64,000 bases of DNA, from NCBI RefSeq assembly GCF_000425345.1, contig NZ_AUDG01000013.1:18682-82681 (forward strand). Reading direction: 5' to 3'. The translations under genes were made by a program, and so were the position numbers. Below, piece after piece: positions 1 through 6,748 of the stretch. Source of the stretch: Rheinheimera baltica DSM 14885 (GTDB taxonomy: Bacteria; Pseudomonadota; Gammaproteobacteria; Enterobacterales; Alteromonadaceae). Each line of letters begins with the position of its first letter. Position 1 is the stretch's first letter. A model generated the notes under the pieces. That model saw only the letters and a program-made list of their open reading frames with translations. It ran no database searches and was not told where the DNA came from.

Positions 1-322
1 TACGCTTAACAGCAGCGCCGCGCTCTCGAGGATAAAACAGGGCGGTATTTTCAATATCATCTTTAATAATGGACCACGCATGCTCGCGCTTTTGCCAGTC
101 AGTTGAGCCTTCCTCGACGCTACGCGCAACCAAACTGAAGCAGGGATCGTCAACCCGGGTTATTTCCTGCTGAATTAATAACTGCTCTATACCAGTAACA
201 GCAATCTGCTCTGGCCATGCAGTTTTCGAATACAGATCAATCCAGAATGAAAGCTCGCCATCCAGCCACAGCAGCCGGTAATACAACTCACCACGTTTAA
301 AAACTTGATTAACCGGAAACAT
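1..322 (-). CDS. tnsB: TnsB-like transposase, N-terminal part, cut by window edge
   Basis: An open frame from ATG 320-322 runs off the left edge, with 107 codons visible. The N-terminus (MFPVNQVFKRGELYYRLLWL) and the segment with DDP and QKRE near residues 75-95 align with the start of Tn7 TnsB, the DDE transposase that binds the ends and joins 3' ends. GGAGG lies about 6 nt upstream of the ATG. The start overlaps the end of tnsA by 14 nt, the same coupling seen in element II. The catalytic residues lie outside the window, so intactness cannot be judged. Confidence 0.85.
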   Translation of the reverse strand, partial: MFPVNQVFKRGELYYRLLWLDGELSFWIDLYSKTAWPEQIAVTGIEQLLIQQEITRVDDPCFSLVARSVEEGSTDWQKREHAWSIIKDDIENTALFYPRERGAAVKR

Positions 323-1136
323 AGTTGGCCTCCGTGATCTCCTTTTCAAAGGTAGTAGCGATGAGATTTGCTGCAATTAACTTTCGGTAGGGCAGATTAA
401 TATCAAACTGGAAATAACGTCTGGCCAGCAGATGACGCAACCAGAACAATGCCTGACCGGGTTCCTGGTTATAGGCAAGGTCTAACTGCTGAGCTATTTT
501 GATGATGGAGTCGTTGGGTTGTTTACCAAACTGGGTTTGAAACAGCAGGAATTGGTGGTGCAACTCGTCTTCAGCAACCTTTTCGCTTTCTGCAGGATAA
601 AGCCATTGAATATTCATCACCACCTCTTTGCTGATTTCCTTCTCAGTGATGATAGCCCATGGAATCTGTTTATCGTCCCAGTAGCGTTTTTCCAGTTGCA
701 GCCGTTCAATCACTTCAGGTTTGGATAAATCACTGCTGTATTTAGCCTGAAACGCCATCAAGGGTTGAGTTTGCCGGTCAAATGTGACCAAAAAGTCTGA
801 GCTCAACACCTGAGGTGTGCCTTTAAAAACGGCATGACTAATACCGAGCTCATCAGCAAGGCGGGTAGTATCTTCAACACGCAGCGGAAACTGTTCACGG
901 ATATCCAACACCGAGTGTTGCCAGTCCAATGTCAGAAAAATAGCCAGTTCCAGATCAGAAAGCAGGTGATGCAACCGGCGACTCCGGTTGCCGAAAATGC
1001 GGTGAGACCGGCCAAGTGATGACACATCCCAAGTTTGAATCCAAGGCTTATAGTTTCGACCTTCGCCCTGACCACGACCTTCTTTTATCCGTTTTTGGAT
1101 TTGTTGGTCGGAAAGGCCTTTGTAACTTCCTGCCAT
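309..1136 (-). CDS. tnsA: TnsA endonuclease of element I
   Basis: A 275-residue protein, close to Tn7 TnsA (273 aa), which cuts the 5' strands at the transposon ends and works with TnsB as a heteromeric transposase. The catalytic triad known for Tn7 (E63, D114, K132) is found at the same positions: LLSDLE ending at E63, SSD ending at D114, and QAK ending at K132. The N-terminal RIKEGRGQG and HHLLSDLEL segments are highly conserved. It is clearly diverged from the TnsA of element II, so the two are separate lineages and not a recent duplication. Unlike in Tn7, tnsA is about 2.7 kb from its right end because cargo lies between them. Confidence 0.95.
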   Translation of the reverse strand: MAGSYKGLSDQQIQKRIKEGRGQGEGRNYKPWIQTWDVSSLGRSHRIFGNRSRRLHHLLSDLELAIFLTLDWQHSVLDIREQFPLRVEDTTRLADELGISHAVFKGTPQVLSSDFLVTFDRQTQPLMAFQAKYSSDLSKPEVIERLQLEKRYWDDKQIPWAIITEKEISKEVVMNIQWLYPAESEKVAEDELHHQFLLFQTQFGKQPNDSIIKIAQQLDLAYNQEPGQALFWLRHLLARRYFQFDINLPYRKLIAANLIATTFEKEITEANYVSG

Positions 1137-1233
1137 CGCTAAGCCATCTAGACTGTTGATTTTTATAGATTAGTACAATAACATTGTTTAATAAATAGTT
1201 TCATGTTCTCTTGCATGGATTAAGTGAAGTAAC

Positions 1234-1995
1234 TTAATTTGCTTGAGCTTTCTCTTCTTCCTTTTCTGGATTCAGCAGTAATTCAAATCTATCTAAATTT
1301 TTGATATCACATTCGTCTGTAAATTTTGCATCAAAGCCCAACAAAGAAATCAATTCACGTTTACTGGAAGAGAGCAGTTCTATAGCCTCCATATGCTCCC
1401 CGTACATGCTGTTCAAATAACTGATAGCATCGCTACGATTTTTGGTTTGGCGTGATTTCCATGCTGGCTCATGATGAAATAATCTATTCCTGAAACGATT
1501 GAGCGTCCCCATTTTCTGAAAAATGGTATTAAGCGATACATTCTGCTGTTTAGCATTCGGAAAACATTTGTGAAGTTGAAACTGCCAAATATTATGTTCT
1601 TTATCCCGAGGGTTGTTGTAATCCTTATGTAGCATGTGGACCCAAAAACCGAAGGGTAATCGAGAGACAAGATCACCGCTGGTATAATACTTAGCGCCAA
1701 TCTCCTCAATGCATTGCTGCTCGGCAAAGCTGACTTGTTTTCTGGACTCTTCACTGATCGGGACACGTTTGTACCATTCATCGTCTTTGAACTGAGCGGT
1801 AACTGCTTTATGTATAGAGTTTCTTAGCGTAACTTCTAATAACTGAACAACGGTAAAGAAGTGACTCATAATCCCCTGCATAGCCATGTATACGGCAATT
1901 ACCTCACTGTCTGATTTGCATTCTAAGACTTGTCTATAAGTTTCAAGCTTTTCAGTGGATAGTCCCTGTTTTATCTCGTCTAAATCCACAAACAT
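1234..1995 (-). CDS. Abi-like protein with HEPN motif (putative abortive-infection protein)
   Basis: 253 residues resembling the Abi-type (Abi_2/AbiD/F-like) family, whose members stop phage growth, probably as HEPN ribonucleases. Visible support is the segment RFRNRLFHHEP (about 167-177), a HEPN-style R-x4-H motif (R169, H174), placed after a helical region with SRLPFGFWVHML that is typical of the family. The C-terminus is acidic and lysine-rich (EKEEEK). It lies 97 bp upstream of tnsA on the same strand, inside element I, so it is transposon cargo in the pocket between tnsA and the right end. No partner gene is obvious. Family assignment is by pattern only; nuclease activity is inferred. 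Confidence 0.75.
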   Translation of the reverse strand: MFVDLDEIKQGLSTEKLETYRQVLECKSDSEVIAVYMAMQGIMSHFFTVVQLLEVTLRNSIHKAVTAQFKDDEWYKRVPISEESRKQVSFAEQQCIEEIGAKYYTSGDLVSRLPFGFWVHMLHKDYNNPRDKEHNIWQFQLHKCFPNAKQQNVSLNTIFQKMGTLNRFRNRLFHHEPAWKSRQTKNRSDAISYLNSMYGEHMEAIELLSSSKRELISLLGFDAKFTDECDIKNLDRFELLLNPEKEEEKAQAN

Positions 1996-2385
1996 TTGCC
2001 CTTATTAAATTTATTATGTATATTTGTATGCACTGAGGCATAGCCTCTTGTTGTGATAGCCCTGTCCTCTTACGCTCTAACGAGTATTGACAACAGGTAG
2101 CGAGTTTAAGAGCCACCTTTTTAGGTGGCTCACTTGTTTCTGGTAGTACGACACATCCTATCCTTACCGCACCATAAAAGTCTAACCCGAATAGTTAAAT
2201 ACATAGTGACGAATGGCATAGTAACTATTGAGCCTCAAAAAAGATGAAAAAACTGCGTGCCGCCGTCAAGTTGTTGGGCTTTAATCAACTGACCGAGGAT
2301 CAACAATCTCAAGCAGAGGCACTGATTGTTGGTCTCAACAGTAGGTAAAGCTAGCTTATACGGCTATCCCTGACACAGTATTGGA
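1996..2385. other. Intergenic stretch with hairpin and a 34-codon ORF
   Basis: Non-coding apart from a small ORF (2244-2348). It holds a perfect 8-bp stem, GAGCCACC 2110-2117 with GGTGGCTC 2124-2131 and a TTTTTA loop. This resembles a terminator stem but lacks a good T-tract on either strand. No clear promoter was recognised. Confidence 0.5.
2244..2348 (+). CDS. Small ORF, 34 aa, possible gene remnant
   Basis: ATG 2244 to TAA 2348 encodes a short basic-to-acidic peptide beginning MKKLRAAVKLLGFNQLTEDQ. It is not recognised. Codon use is plausible, but no strong ribosome site is seen (only AAAAAAGATG at the start). It sits 37 bp before the StbD-like antitoxin on the same strand and could be a decayed leader gene or the tail of a lost gene. 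Low confidence that it is expressed. Confidence 0.25.
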   Translation: MKKLRAAVKLLGFNQLTEDQQSQAEALIVGLNSR

Positions 2386-2676
2386 ATGACATATGCCACC
2401 AAAACATATGGTACTCCTACCATATCAATAGGAAAGTTCATAACGAACCCAACTGCTGCGCTTGCAGAAGCGAAAGGTGATGCAATTGCTGTGCTATCTG
2501 ATAATCAGATCCAATTTTATGCGGTGCCGGCGTCACTGTTTGAAGAAATGACGGCATTTTGTGAGTTTGCCCAGCGCGGTACTACTTCACTGAAACACCT
2601 CCAAGCCAAGTTCACCGCCCCAGATATTGAGATGGAGAAATTGGCTACCGAGATGGCAAAAAAGCTCAAGCGTTAG
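2386..2676 (+). CDS. StbD/Phd-YefM-like antitoxin, no toxin visible
   Basis: 96 residues. The N-terminal half (TISIGKFITNPTAALAEA, then DAIAVLSDNQIQFYAVPASLFEEM) matches the pattern of StbD-type antitoxins, in which an N-terminal fold binds DNA and a C-terminal helix neutralises a RelE/ParE-type toxin. The C-terminus is unusually long and lysine-rich (EKLATEMAKKLKR). No RelE/StbE-like ORF follows; the next gene, at 2737-3378, is on the opposite strand and convergent. It is therefore probably an orphan antitoxin carried by element I. Confident about fold type, not about function. Confidence 0.65.
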   Translation: MTYATKTYGTPTISIGKFITNPTAALAEAKGDAIAVLSDNQIQFYAVPASLFEEMTAFCEFAQRGTTSLKHLQAKFTAPDIEMEKLATEMAKKLKR

Positions 2677-2736
2677 TCAGTTAAATACCACGGTTAGGCC
2701 TGGTGACAACATAGAAGATAAAACAGTCATCGAGGC

Positions 2737-3378
2737 TTACCACTCAAAATCCGGCCAATCCTCGCCGCTGTTGGTGAATGCCGTTGGTGGTATGACATCG
2801 GGACTGAATTTGGCGTCTGAGAGCGCCATGATGCCATACATAGGGTCAAACGTTTGTAACACTTTTGCCAAGGTTGTCAGGCGTTGCTGCGGGGAGAGTC
2901 TGATAAAATAACTGATCCGACTATCAAGAATACTATCGACATGCATGTAAGATGCATTACCTATCGCCTTTATTCTGAATATGATTTCATCGGCAGCGGC
3001 TGGCATCGCAGAGCGAACCGCTGACTCAACAACATACTCCAACTCAAACATCACGGCCTGATCAAGCTTGCTGGTTGGAATAAATGCCATCGCTTGGCGT
3101 AATATACCTATCTGTGTAAGCAACACAGGCCAAAGAATTTCAACACCGAAAATGCGGTATCGCTCATCTTCAAAGTCCCCCCGATACTCTTCACTGCGCT
3201 CGCCCTGATAAGCCTTGCGGAAATCATAAGCCAGGCCCAGCACAAAGCCCTCTTTATCCTCAATATAGTCGCTTTGCTCCACCACATGATGAACAAATTC
3301 ATGTAGTCGGGATAATGTGCAAAAGTCTCCCCAAAGCGCAATGCCGGCATGATTAGGGGTTAGTCTGAACTCCAGCAT
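2737..3378 (-). CDS. Hypothetical protein (possibly DUF6904-like)
   Basis: 213 residues, soluble, no signal peptide. It starts MLEFRLTPNHAGIALWGDFC, which resembles the opening of DUF6904-type proteins (TPN..G..LxGD). It is acidic overall, with a helical middle and a tryptophan-rich, acidic C-terminus (SGEDWPDFEW). No catalytic motif is recognised. It lies convergent to the StbD-like gene in the pocket between tnsA and the right end of element I. A 20-bp palindrome about 60 bp upstream (3439-3458) is a candidate operator. The family name is a weak guess. Confidence 0.55.
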   Translation of the reverse strand: MLEFRLTPNHAGIALWGDFCTLSRLHEFVHHVVEQSDYIEDKEGFVLGLAYDFRKAYQGERSEEYRGDFEDERYRIFGVEILWPVLLTQIGILRQAMAFIPTSKLDQAVMFELEYVVESAVRSAMPAAADEIIFRIKAIGNASYMHVDSILDSRISYFIRLSPQQRLTTLAKVLQTFDPMYGIMALSDAKFSPDVIPPTAFTNSGEDWPDFEW

Positions 3379-3438
3379 TTCCTCTCCTTTGGGTGGCCCT
3401 TACTGAGTAGCGAATGTGTATTTGAAGCAAAATTGAAC

Positions 3439-3458
3439 AATTTCGGCATGCCGAAATT
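3439..3458. promoter_or_regulatory. 20-bp perfect palindrome, copy 1
   Basis: AATTTCGGCATGCCGAAATT is a perfect palindrome 61 bp upstream of the start of the hypothetical gene ending at 3378. Its 16-bp core recurs at 3661-3676. A dimeric regulator site is the natural reading; the regulator is unknown. Confidence 0.5.
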
Positions 3459-3512
3459 TGTATTGGTTGTACCGGACCAAGTAAATCACTATTAACATCC
3501 GGAATACATATG

Positions 3513-3541
3513 AAAAAACCGCCTTGGTATGGCGGTCTTTT
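3513..3541. terminator. Bidirectional intrinsic terminator-like hairpin
   Basis: Stem ACCGCC 3518-3523 with GGCGGT 3531-3536, an A-tract before it and TTTT after it, so it could work on either strand. No gene obviously ends here; it separates the two palindrome copies. Confidence 0.6.
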
Positions 3542-3660
3542 CGTAGCGCTGGTTGGTGGCCACGCTGTAGTTGAACGTACTTAATCTTCAGAACAAATAT
3601 TACGCCAACTTCTATTTGAAATCAAACACACTAATGTGCCGTTTAAGGACGATAAGCTAT

Positions 3661-3676
3661 TTTCGGCATGCCGAAA
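3661..3676. promoter_or_regulatory. 16-bp palindrome, copy 2
   Basis: TTTCGGCATGCCGAAA, identical to the core of the palindrome at 3439-3458. It lies 27 bp before the hairpin at 3703-3722, in the gene-less right arm of element I. Confidence 0.5.
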
Positions 3677-3697
3677 TATATCCGGAATTTCAAGCAT

Positions 3698-3722
3698 AAA
3701 AAAGCTGCTTCGGAAAGCAGCT
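3698..3722 (-). terminator. glmS-facing terminator inside right end of element I
   Basis: Stem AGCTGCTT 3703-3710 with AAGCAGCT 3715-3722 and loop CGGA. Transcription from the right (the direction of glmS) meets a T-run at 3703-3698. It lies about 70 bp inside the element's right end, the same layout as in element II. Confidence 0.75.
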
Positions 3723-3792
3723 ATTTATGATGAAACTATATTTTTAACGATGCATCTCTATTTTTCGGGATGACACTTTATTTTAATCCCAC

Positions 3793-4036
3793 TGTTTATT
3801 GCCAAAATAGTTCTAAAGTGAATTGAGCTACAGGCGGCATATTTTGGCTGAAATGCCTGAACTTACGACAAAATAGTTTTAAAGTAAATTGAGTGATTTT
3901 TATCTGTAAGAGGAAGATTAAACACCCAACTAAAGCAAGATGACAAGGTTTATCAGTATGTTACGAAAACCTAATGAAACATCAATTTAGATCTATTTTG
4001 TCCACTTTAGAACTATTTTGTCCAACCACACCCACA
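3793..4036. mobile_element. Mini-Tn7-like element (MITE), about 237-244 bp, no genes
   Basis: Two Tn7-style end arms face each other. Left arm, reading rightward: TnsB-like sites CCAAAATAGTTCTAAAGTG (3802-3820) and ACAAAATAGTTTTAAAGTA (3868-3886), both followed by AATTGAG. Right arm, reading leftward from CCCACA at 4036: abutting sites ACAAAATAGTTCTAAAGTG (4021-4003) and ACAAAATAGATCTAAATTG (4001-3983). These match canonical Tn7 end sites (ACAAAATAG type) and not the AATAAAGTTTCATACT type of element II. TTTAT flanks both sides (3795-3799, 4037-4041). If TTTAT is the duplication, the unit is 3800-4036 with a shortened left tip; if TGT at 3793 is the tip, it is 3793-4036. No ORF is present. Confidence 0.8.
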
Positions 4037-4041
4037 TTTAT
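4037..4041. repeat. TTTAT target duplication, left side of element II
   Basis: TTTAT lies exactly between the inward CCCACA end of the mini-element (4031-4036) and the TGTGGG start of element II (4042). The same five bases follow the right end of element II at 17113-17117. This is a 5-bp duplication, as made by Tn7-type transposition. Confidence 0.9.
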
Positions 4042-4190
4042 TGTGGGAGAGTAATAAAGATTCATACTGATATGCTCTCTAGGCCCTTTATTGCTGTGCA
4101 GGGGATACCGACTAGATAAATTATAGTTTCATACTGAATAGCAAAAAACTACCGAAACCAAGTCATTTTGAGTAATAAAGTTTCATACTA
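4042..4190 (+). repeat. Left end of element II with three TnsB-type sites
   Basis: The terminal TGTGGG (4042-4047) is followed by sites at 4050-4069 (AGTAATAAAGATTCATACTG), about 4118-4136 (a weaker copy ending AGTTTCATACTG) and 4171-4190 (AGTAATAAAGTTTCATACTA). All read inward and are separated by spacers, as in the Tn7 left end, which has three spaced sites within about 150 bp. Confidence 0.85.
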
Positions 4191-4209
4191 AAAGTATATA
4201 ACTAAAGCC

Positions 4210-5778
4210 TCAACCACCCGGCCTCGCCATTACATATGCCTTCCTAAAATCGTCTTGAAAACGAGTTTTTTCATCTGGAATTGATTCTAAAAGGTAATTA
4301 AACGCGTTGCGAGCTTCTCTTCCCCAAGCGCCAGACTCTAACTGCTGATTATACCACTCTTTAGCTTTAACTCGACTTGCTCTAATTTCTTTTAATGCAT
4401 AATCTTTAAAGCAAACTTGTTTTGAGTAACCAGCTATTTTTTCCTCCCAAAAAGTGCTCTTATCGGATAGCTCAAATAAAAAGTTCGCTAACATTCCTTC
4501 TGGATTGATTTTTCCAGGCAAGCAAATATAGTTTTTTAATTTTGCTCCCTTAACTTTATCTCGAGCATCGCCATCAAGCACTACAATCGAATTTGGAGAG
4601 GTAAAGCTGGCAACTTTCTTCTGACCTAATTGAATAAGGTTGCCACAGCCCATGGTTATTCCAGGAAAATCAAGGCCTTTAAACTTTTGACCAAGCAGAG
4701 CTTTCGTAAAATGGATACATTCTTTGTCTTCAGTATAAACGGGTATTCTAGGTACAGATATTTTTTTCCCTATGGCAGCATTTAGATTATAGGTGATTTT
4801 TTCAAAGCTGGGACTCTCTTCCGCACATACCTCACCGTCAACCTTTGTAAGGTAAATTGTATTGAACTGCTTCTCTCGCCCTTTAGAACTTTTCAATTCG
4901 CAAATTTTTTCAAGAAGATGTAGCGAATGCGTTGAGGCAATAATTTGAATGTCACTCTTACTGCAAACAGAACTCAAAAATTCTAATAACTTGACCTGAG
5001 ATGCTGGATATAGAGTTGCATCAATTTCATCTATAGCAAGAATTCCGCCTCTATATTCTTTAGGATACTTGCTTTTTAATCTCTGAAATGAAATTACTGC
5101 AAGTAATACTCTTCCTAGATTATCTTGCCCTGCTGAGTTGGAGTTCCAGTCATAGTAATCAGTAGTAACTCCAATAGTATTTTTATTGCTACTTTCCAAA
5201 TAATCAACAGATTCAAGATTATCACTGATTAGCAGGATTTTATTATAACTATCTGAAAACCAGGCTATCTCTTTGTCTGATAACTGAATGTCTTTTTCTT
5301 TGACCCTGCCAGCTTCGGCTATAGGTATCAAACGCTTTAGGCTTAAAAATATGACCGGCAACTGCACGTAACCACTACCAGCATCTCTTTTCCCTTTCTG
5401 CCAAAAACGAATGCTCTCCTGTTCTAGAGATTTTCTCGCAATGCTCTCAATTGCAAATCCGCCATCTTCATCAGTATCTGGGTGGAAATCTTTTTCTCGC
5501 AAATAAAGAGTCCAGTGATGCTCGCCAGGTAAATCAAGAGTCGGTGACAACCTGAATTTGTCCTGAAAGGCTGAACGAAAAGAGCCGCCCGTTAAAGGTT
5601 TTTCGTTTGAGAAAGGGTGTCCACTCGGCGGTATAGTAAATGTCTGGGTGAGTATCCCTAATAGAGTGCTTTTTTGAGTGCCATTTTGACCTGCAATCAA
5701 CGTGATGTAATCACCAAGAGAAAACTCAACGTTTTTAAAGCCTCTAAATAAGCTTATACTTACTTTATTAATAATCAT
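4210..5778 (-). CDS. OLD-like ATPase with C-terminal TOPRIM-type motifs (cargo)
   Basis: 522 residues. The N-terminal ABC-type ATPase has Walker A GQNGTQKS (30-37), where the usual glycine before lysine is Q, a signature-like NSAGQDN (214-220), Walker B ILAIDE (246-251) and H-loop STH (282-284). The C-terminal half carries E350/E353 and DGD (402-404), spaced as in TOPRIM nuclease domains of the OLD (overcoming lysogenization defect) family, which includes phage-defence nucleases. It follows the methyltransferase by 76 bp on the same strand and is the last gene before the left end. The OLD-like assignment is inferred from motifs; the altered Walker A may weaken ATP hydrolysis. Probably the effector or sensor of the cassette. 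Confidence 0.75.
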   Translation of the reverse strand: MIINKVSISLFRGFKNVEFSLGDYITLIAGQNGTQKSTLLGILTQTFTIPPSGHPFSNEKPLTGGSFRSAFQDKFRLSPTLDLPGEHHWTLYLREKDFHPDTDEDGGFAIESIARKSLEQESIRFWQKGKRDAGSGYVQLPVIFLSLKRLIPIAEAGRVKEKDIQLSDKEIAWFSDSYNKILLISDNLESVDYLESSNKNTIGVTTDYYDWNSNSAGQDNLGRVLLAVISFQRLKSKYPKEYRGGILAIDEIDATLYPASQVKLLEFLSSVCSKSDIQIIASTHSLHLLEKICELKSSKGREKQFNTIYLTKVDGEVCAEESPSFEKITYNLNAAIGKKISVPRIPVYTEDKECIHFTKALLGQKFKGLDFPGITMGCGNLIQLGQKKVASFTSPNSIVVLDGDARDKVKGAKLKNYICLPGKINPEGMLANFLFELSDKSTFWEEKIAGYSKQVCFKDYALKEIRASRVKAKEWYNQQLESGAWGREARNAFNYLLESIPDEKTRFQDDFRKAYVMARPGG

Positions 5779-5854
5779 TACTAACTCTTATACATCCTAT
5801 GTAAAATGATTATTCAACCTATTGGTCGTTAGTTACAAGCACTCTAAAAGAAAC

Positions 5855-6748
5855 TCATGCCTGCTGAGAGATTTTTTGGCGATAAAACCTTTTTACTTCT
5901 GCAAAAGTTATATCGGGCTTAAAGCCTGTCTTAGTCAATTCAGGAGAATGAATAATCACTTCAGAACCTTTACACTTAGTTTGAGCAGTGTAAGTCAAGC
6001 CAAAGGACTCAGGGGAATATTCTGCGTAAATCCCGCAAATTTCAGGAGTGTCATCATAAGTAACGATCCACGGTTGTTTGATGCGTTTAATGCTTTCAAA
6101 TAGCCGATAATGATCATCATGTTCAAAAAAGTTTTGGTATAACCCTTTGCCTTTAACATAGTAAGGCGGATCTATATTGATTAATGCAAGCCCTTCAATA
6201 TCAGGGACATATTCTTCTATAAATTGAGTTGCATCTAAATTAGTTAGTCTTATGTCAGCGCGTCTTACAGCAATTGCGTTTATTTGCTCAATCAATCGCT
6301 CTTTATTAAATCGACAATCAAGCTTATACGTACCATTTTGCTCCAGGCCGCCAATAACACCTGCTTTTATAATTCCAGACCGATTGGTCCTATTTAAGAA
6401 AAACGTAGCGAAACCAAGTTTCAGATAACCTGTGGGCTTTTCCCTGTATATATCCCGCTGCTTATACCATTCATCCATCGTGACAGGGGTAGTCCGGATT
6501 AACTCAGAAAGCTCATCTGTTTTATAAAGTACACAGTACCAAAATGCATGAATAGCAGGGTCCAGATCGTTGATATAGACTCTTCTGGCATGGTTATTTA
6601 ACAACAGATACCATGCAATAGCACCGCCTCCAGCAAACGGCTCTACATAGGAAGCTCCCTCAAGCCCATTGAGCTTCATGGTTTCAAGGACATATGCTGT
6701 AAGCTTGGATTTCCCACCCGGATATCTTAGAGGAGAGCAGAACATCAA
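5855..6748 (-). CDS. Dam/DpnM-type DNA adenine N6-methyltransferase (cargo)
   Basis: 297 residues with the full D12-class (alpha) order: RYPGGKS (8-14), SAM-binding FAGGG (38-42), FFLNRTNRSG (116-125) and the catalytic DPPY (193-196). These enzymes methylate adenine in GATC or related sites. Its ATG overlaps the stop of the ParB-like gene by 4 nt (ATGA), so the two are translationally coupled and probably act together. Target sequence cannot be read from the protein alone. With an OLD-like ATPase following, it may supply self-marking in a defence or epigenetic cassette. The enzyme family is confident; its role is inferred. Confidence 0.9.
   Translation of the reverse strand: MMFCSPLRYPGGKSKLTAYVLETMKLNGLEGASYVEPFAGGGAIAWYLLLNNHARRVYINDLDPAIHAFWYCVLYKTDELSELIRTTPVTMDEWYKQRDIYREKPTGYLKLGFATFFLNRTNRSGIIKAGVIGGLEQNGTYKLDCRFNKERLIEQINAIAVRRADIRLTNLDATQFIEEYVPDIEGLALINIDPPYYVKGKGLYQNFFEHDDHYRLFESIKRIKQPWIVTYDDTPEICGIYAEYSPESFGLTYTAQTKCKGSEVIIHSPELTKTGFKPDITFAEVKRFYRQKISQQA

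Larger units (their letters stand above)
1..3794 (-). mobile_element. Tn7-like element I, right-hand part (left part outside window)
   Basis: Contains the start of tnsB, a complete tnsA, then an Abi gene, a StbD-like antitoxin and an unknown gene, and ends near 3792-3794. Read leftward from the end, the sequence AGTGGGATTA resembles the TGTGGG terminus of element II. It is followed by three degenerate TnsB-like repeats of about 20-22 bp (cores AATAAAGTGTCATC, AAATAGAGATGCATC, AAATATAGTTTCATC) within about 3728-3785. A TTTAT copy (3795-3799) follows. The orientation (tnsA nearest the right end, right end facing glmS) matches glmS-directed Tn7 insertion. The terminus is eroded, so the exact last base is uncertain by one or two. 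Confidence 0.8.

Noticed and set aside
2627..2911. A 94-codon + strand frame after the StbD-like gene, possible toxin partner
   Set aside because: It overlaps the antitoxin end and lies antisense to the well-formed gene at 2737-3378. The translated sequence has no RelE/ParE likeness.
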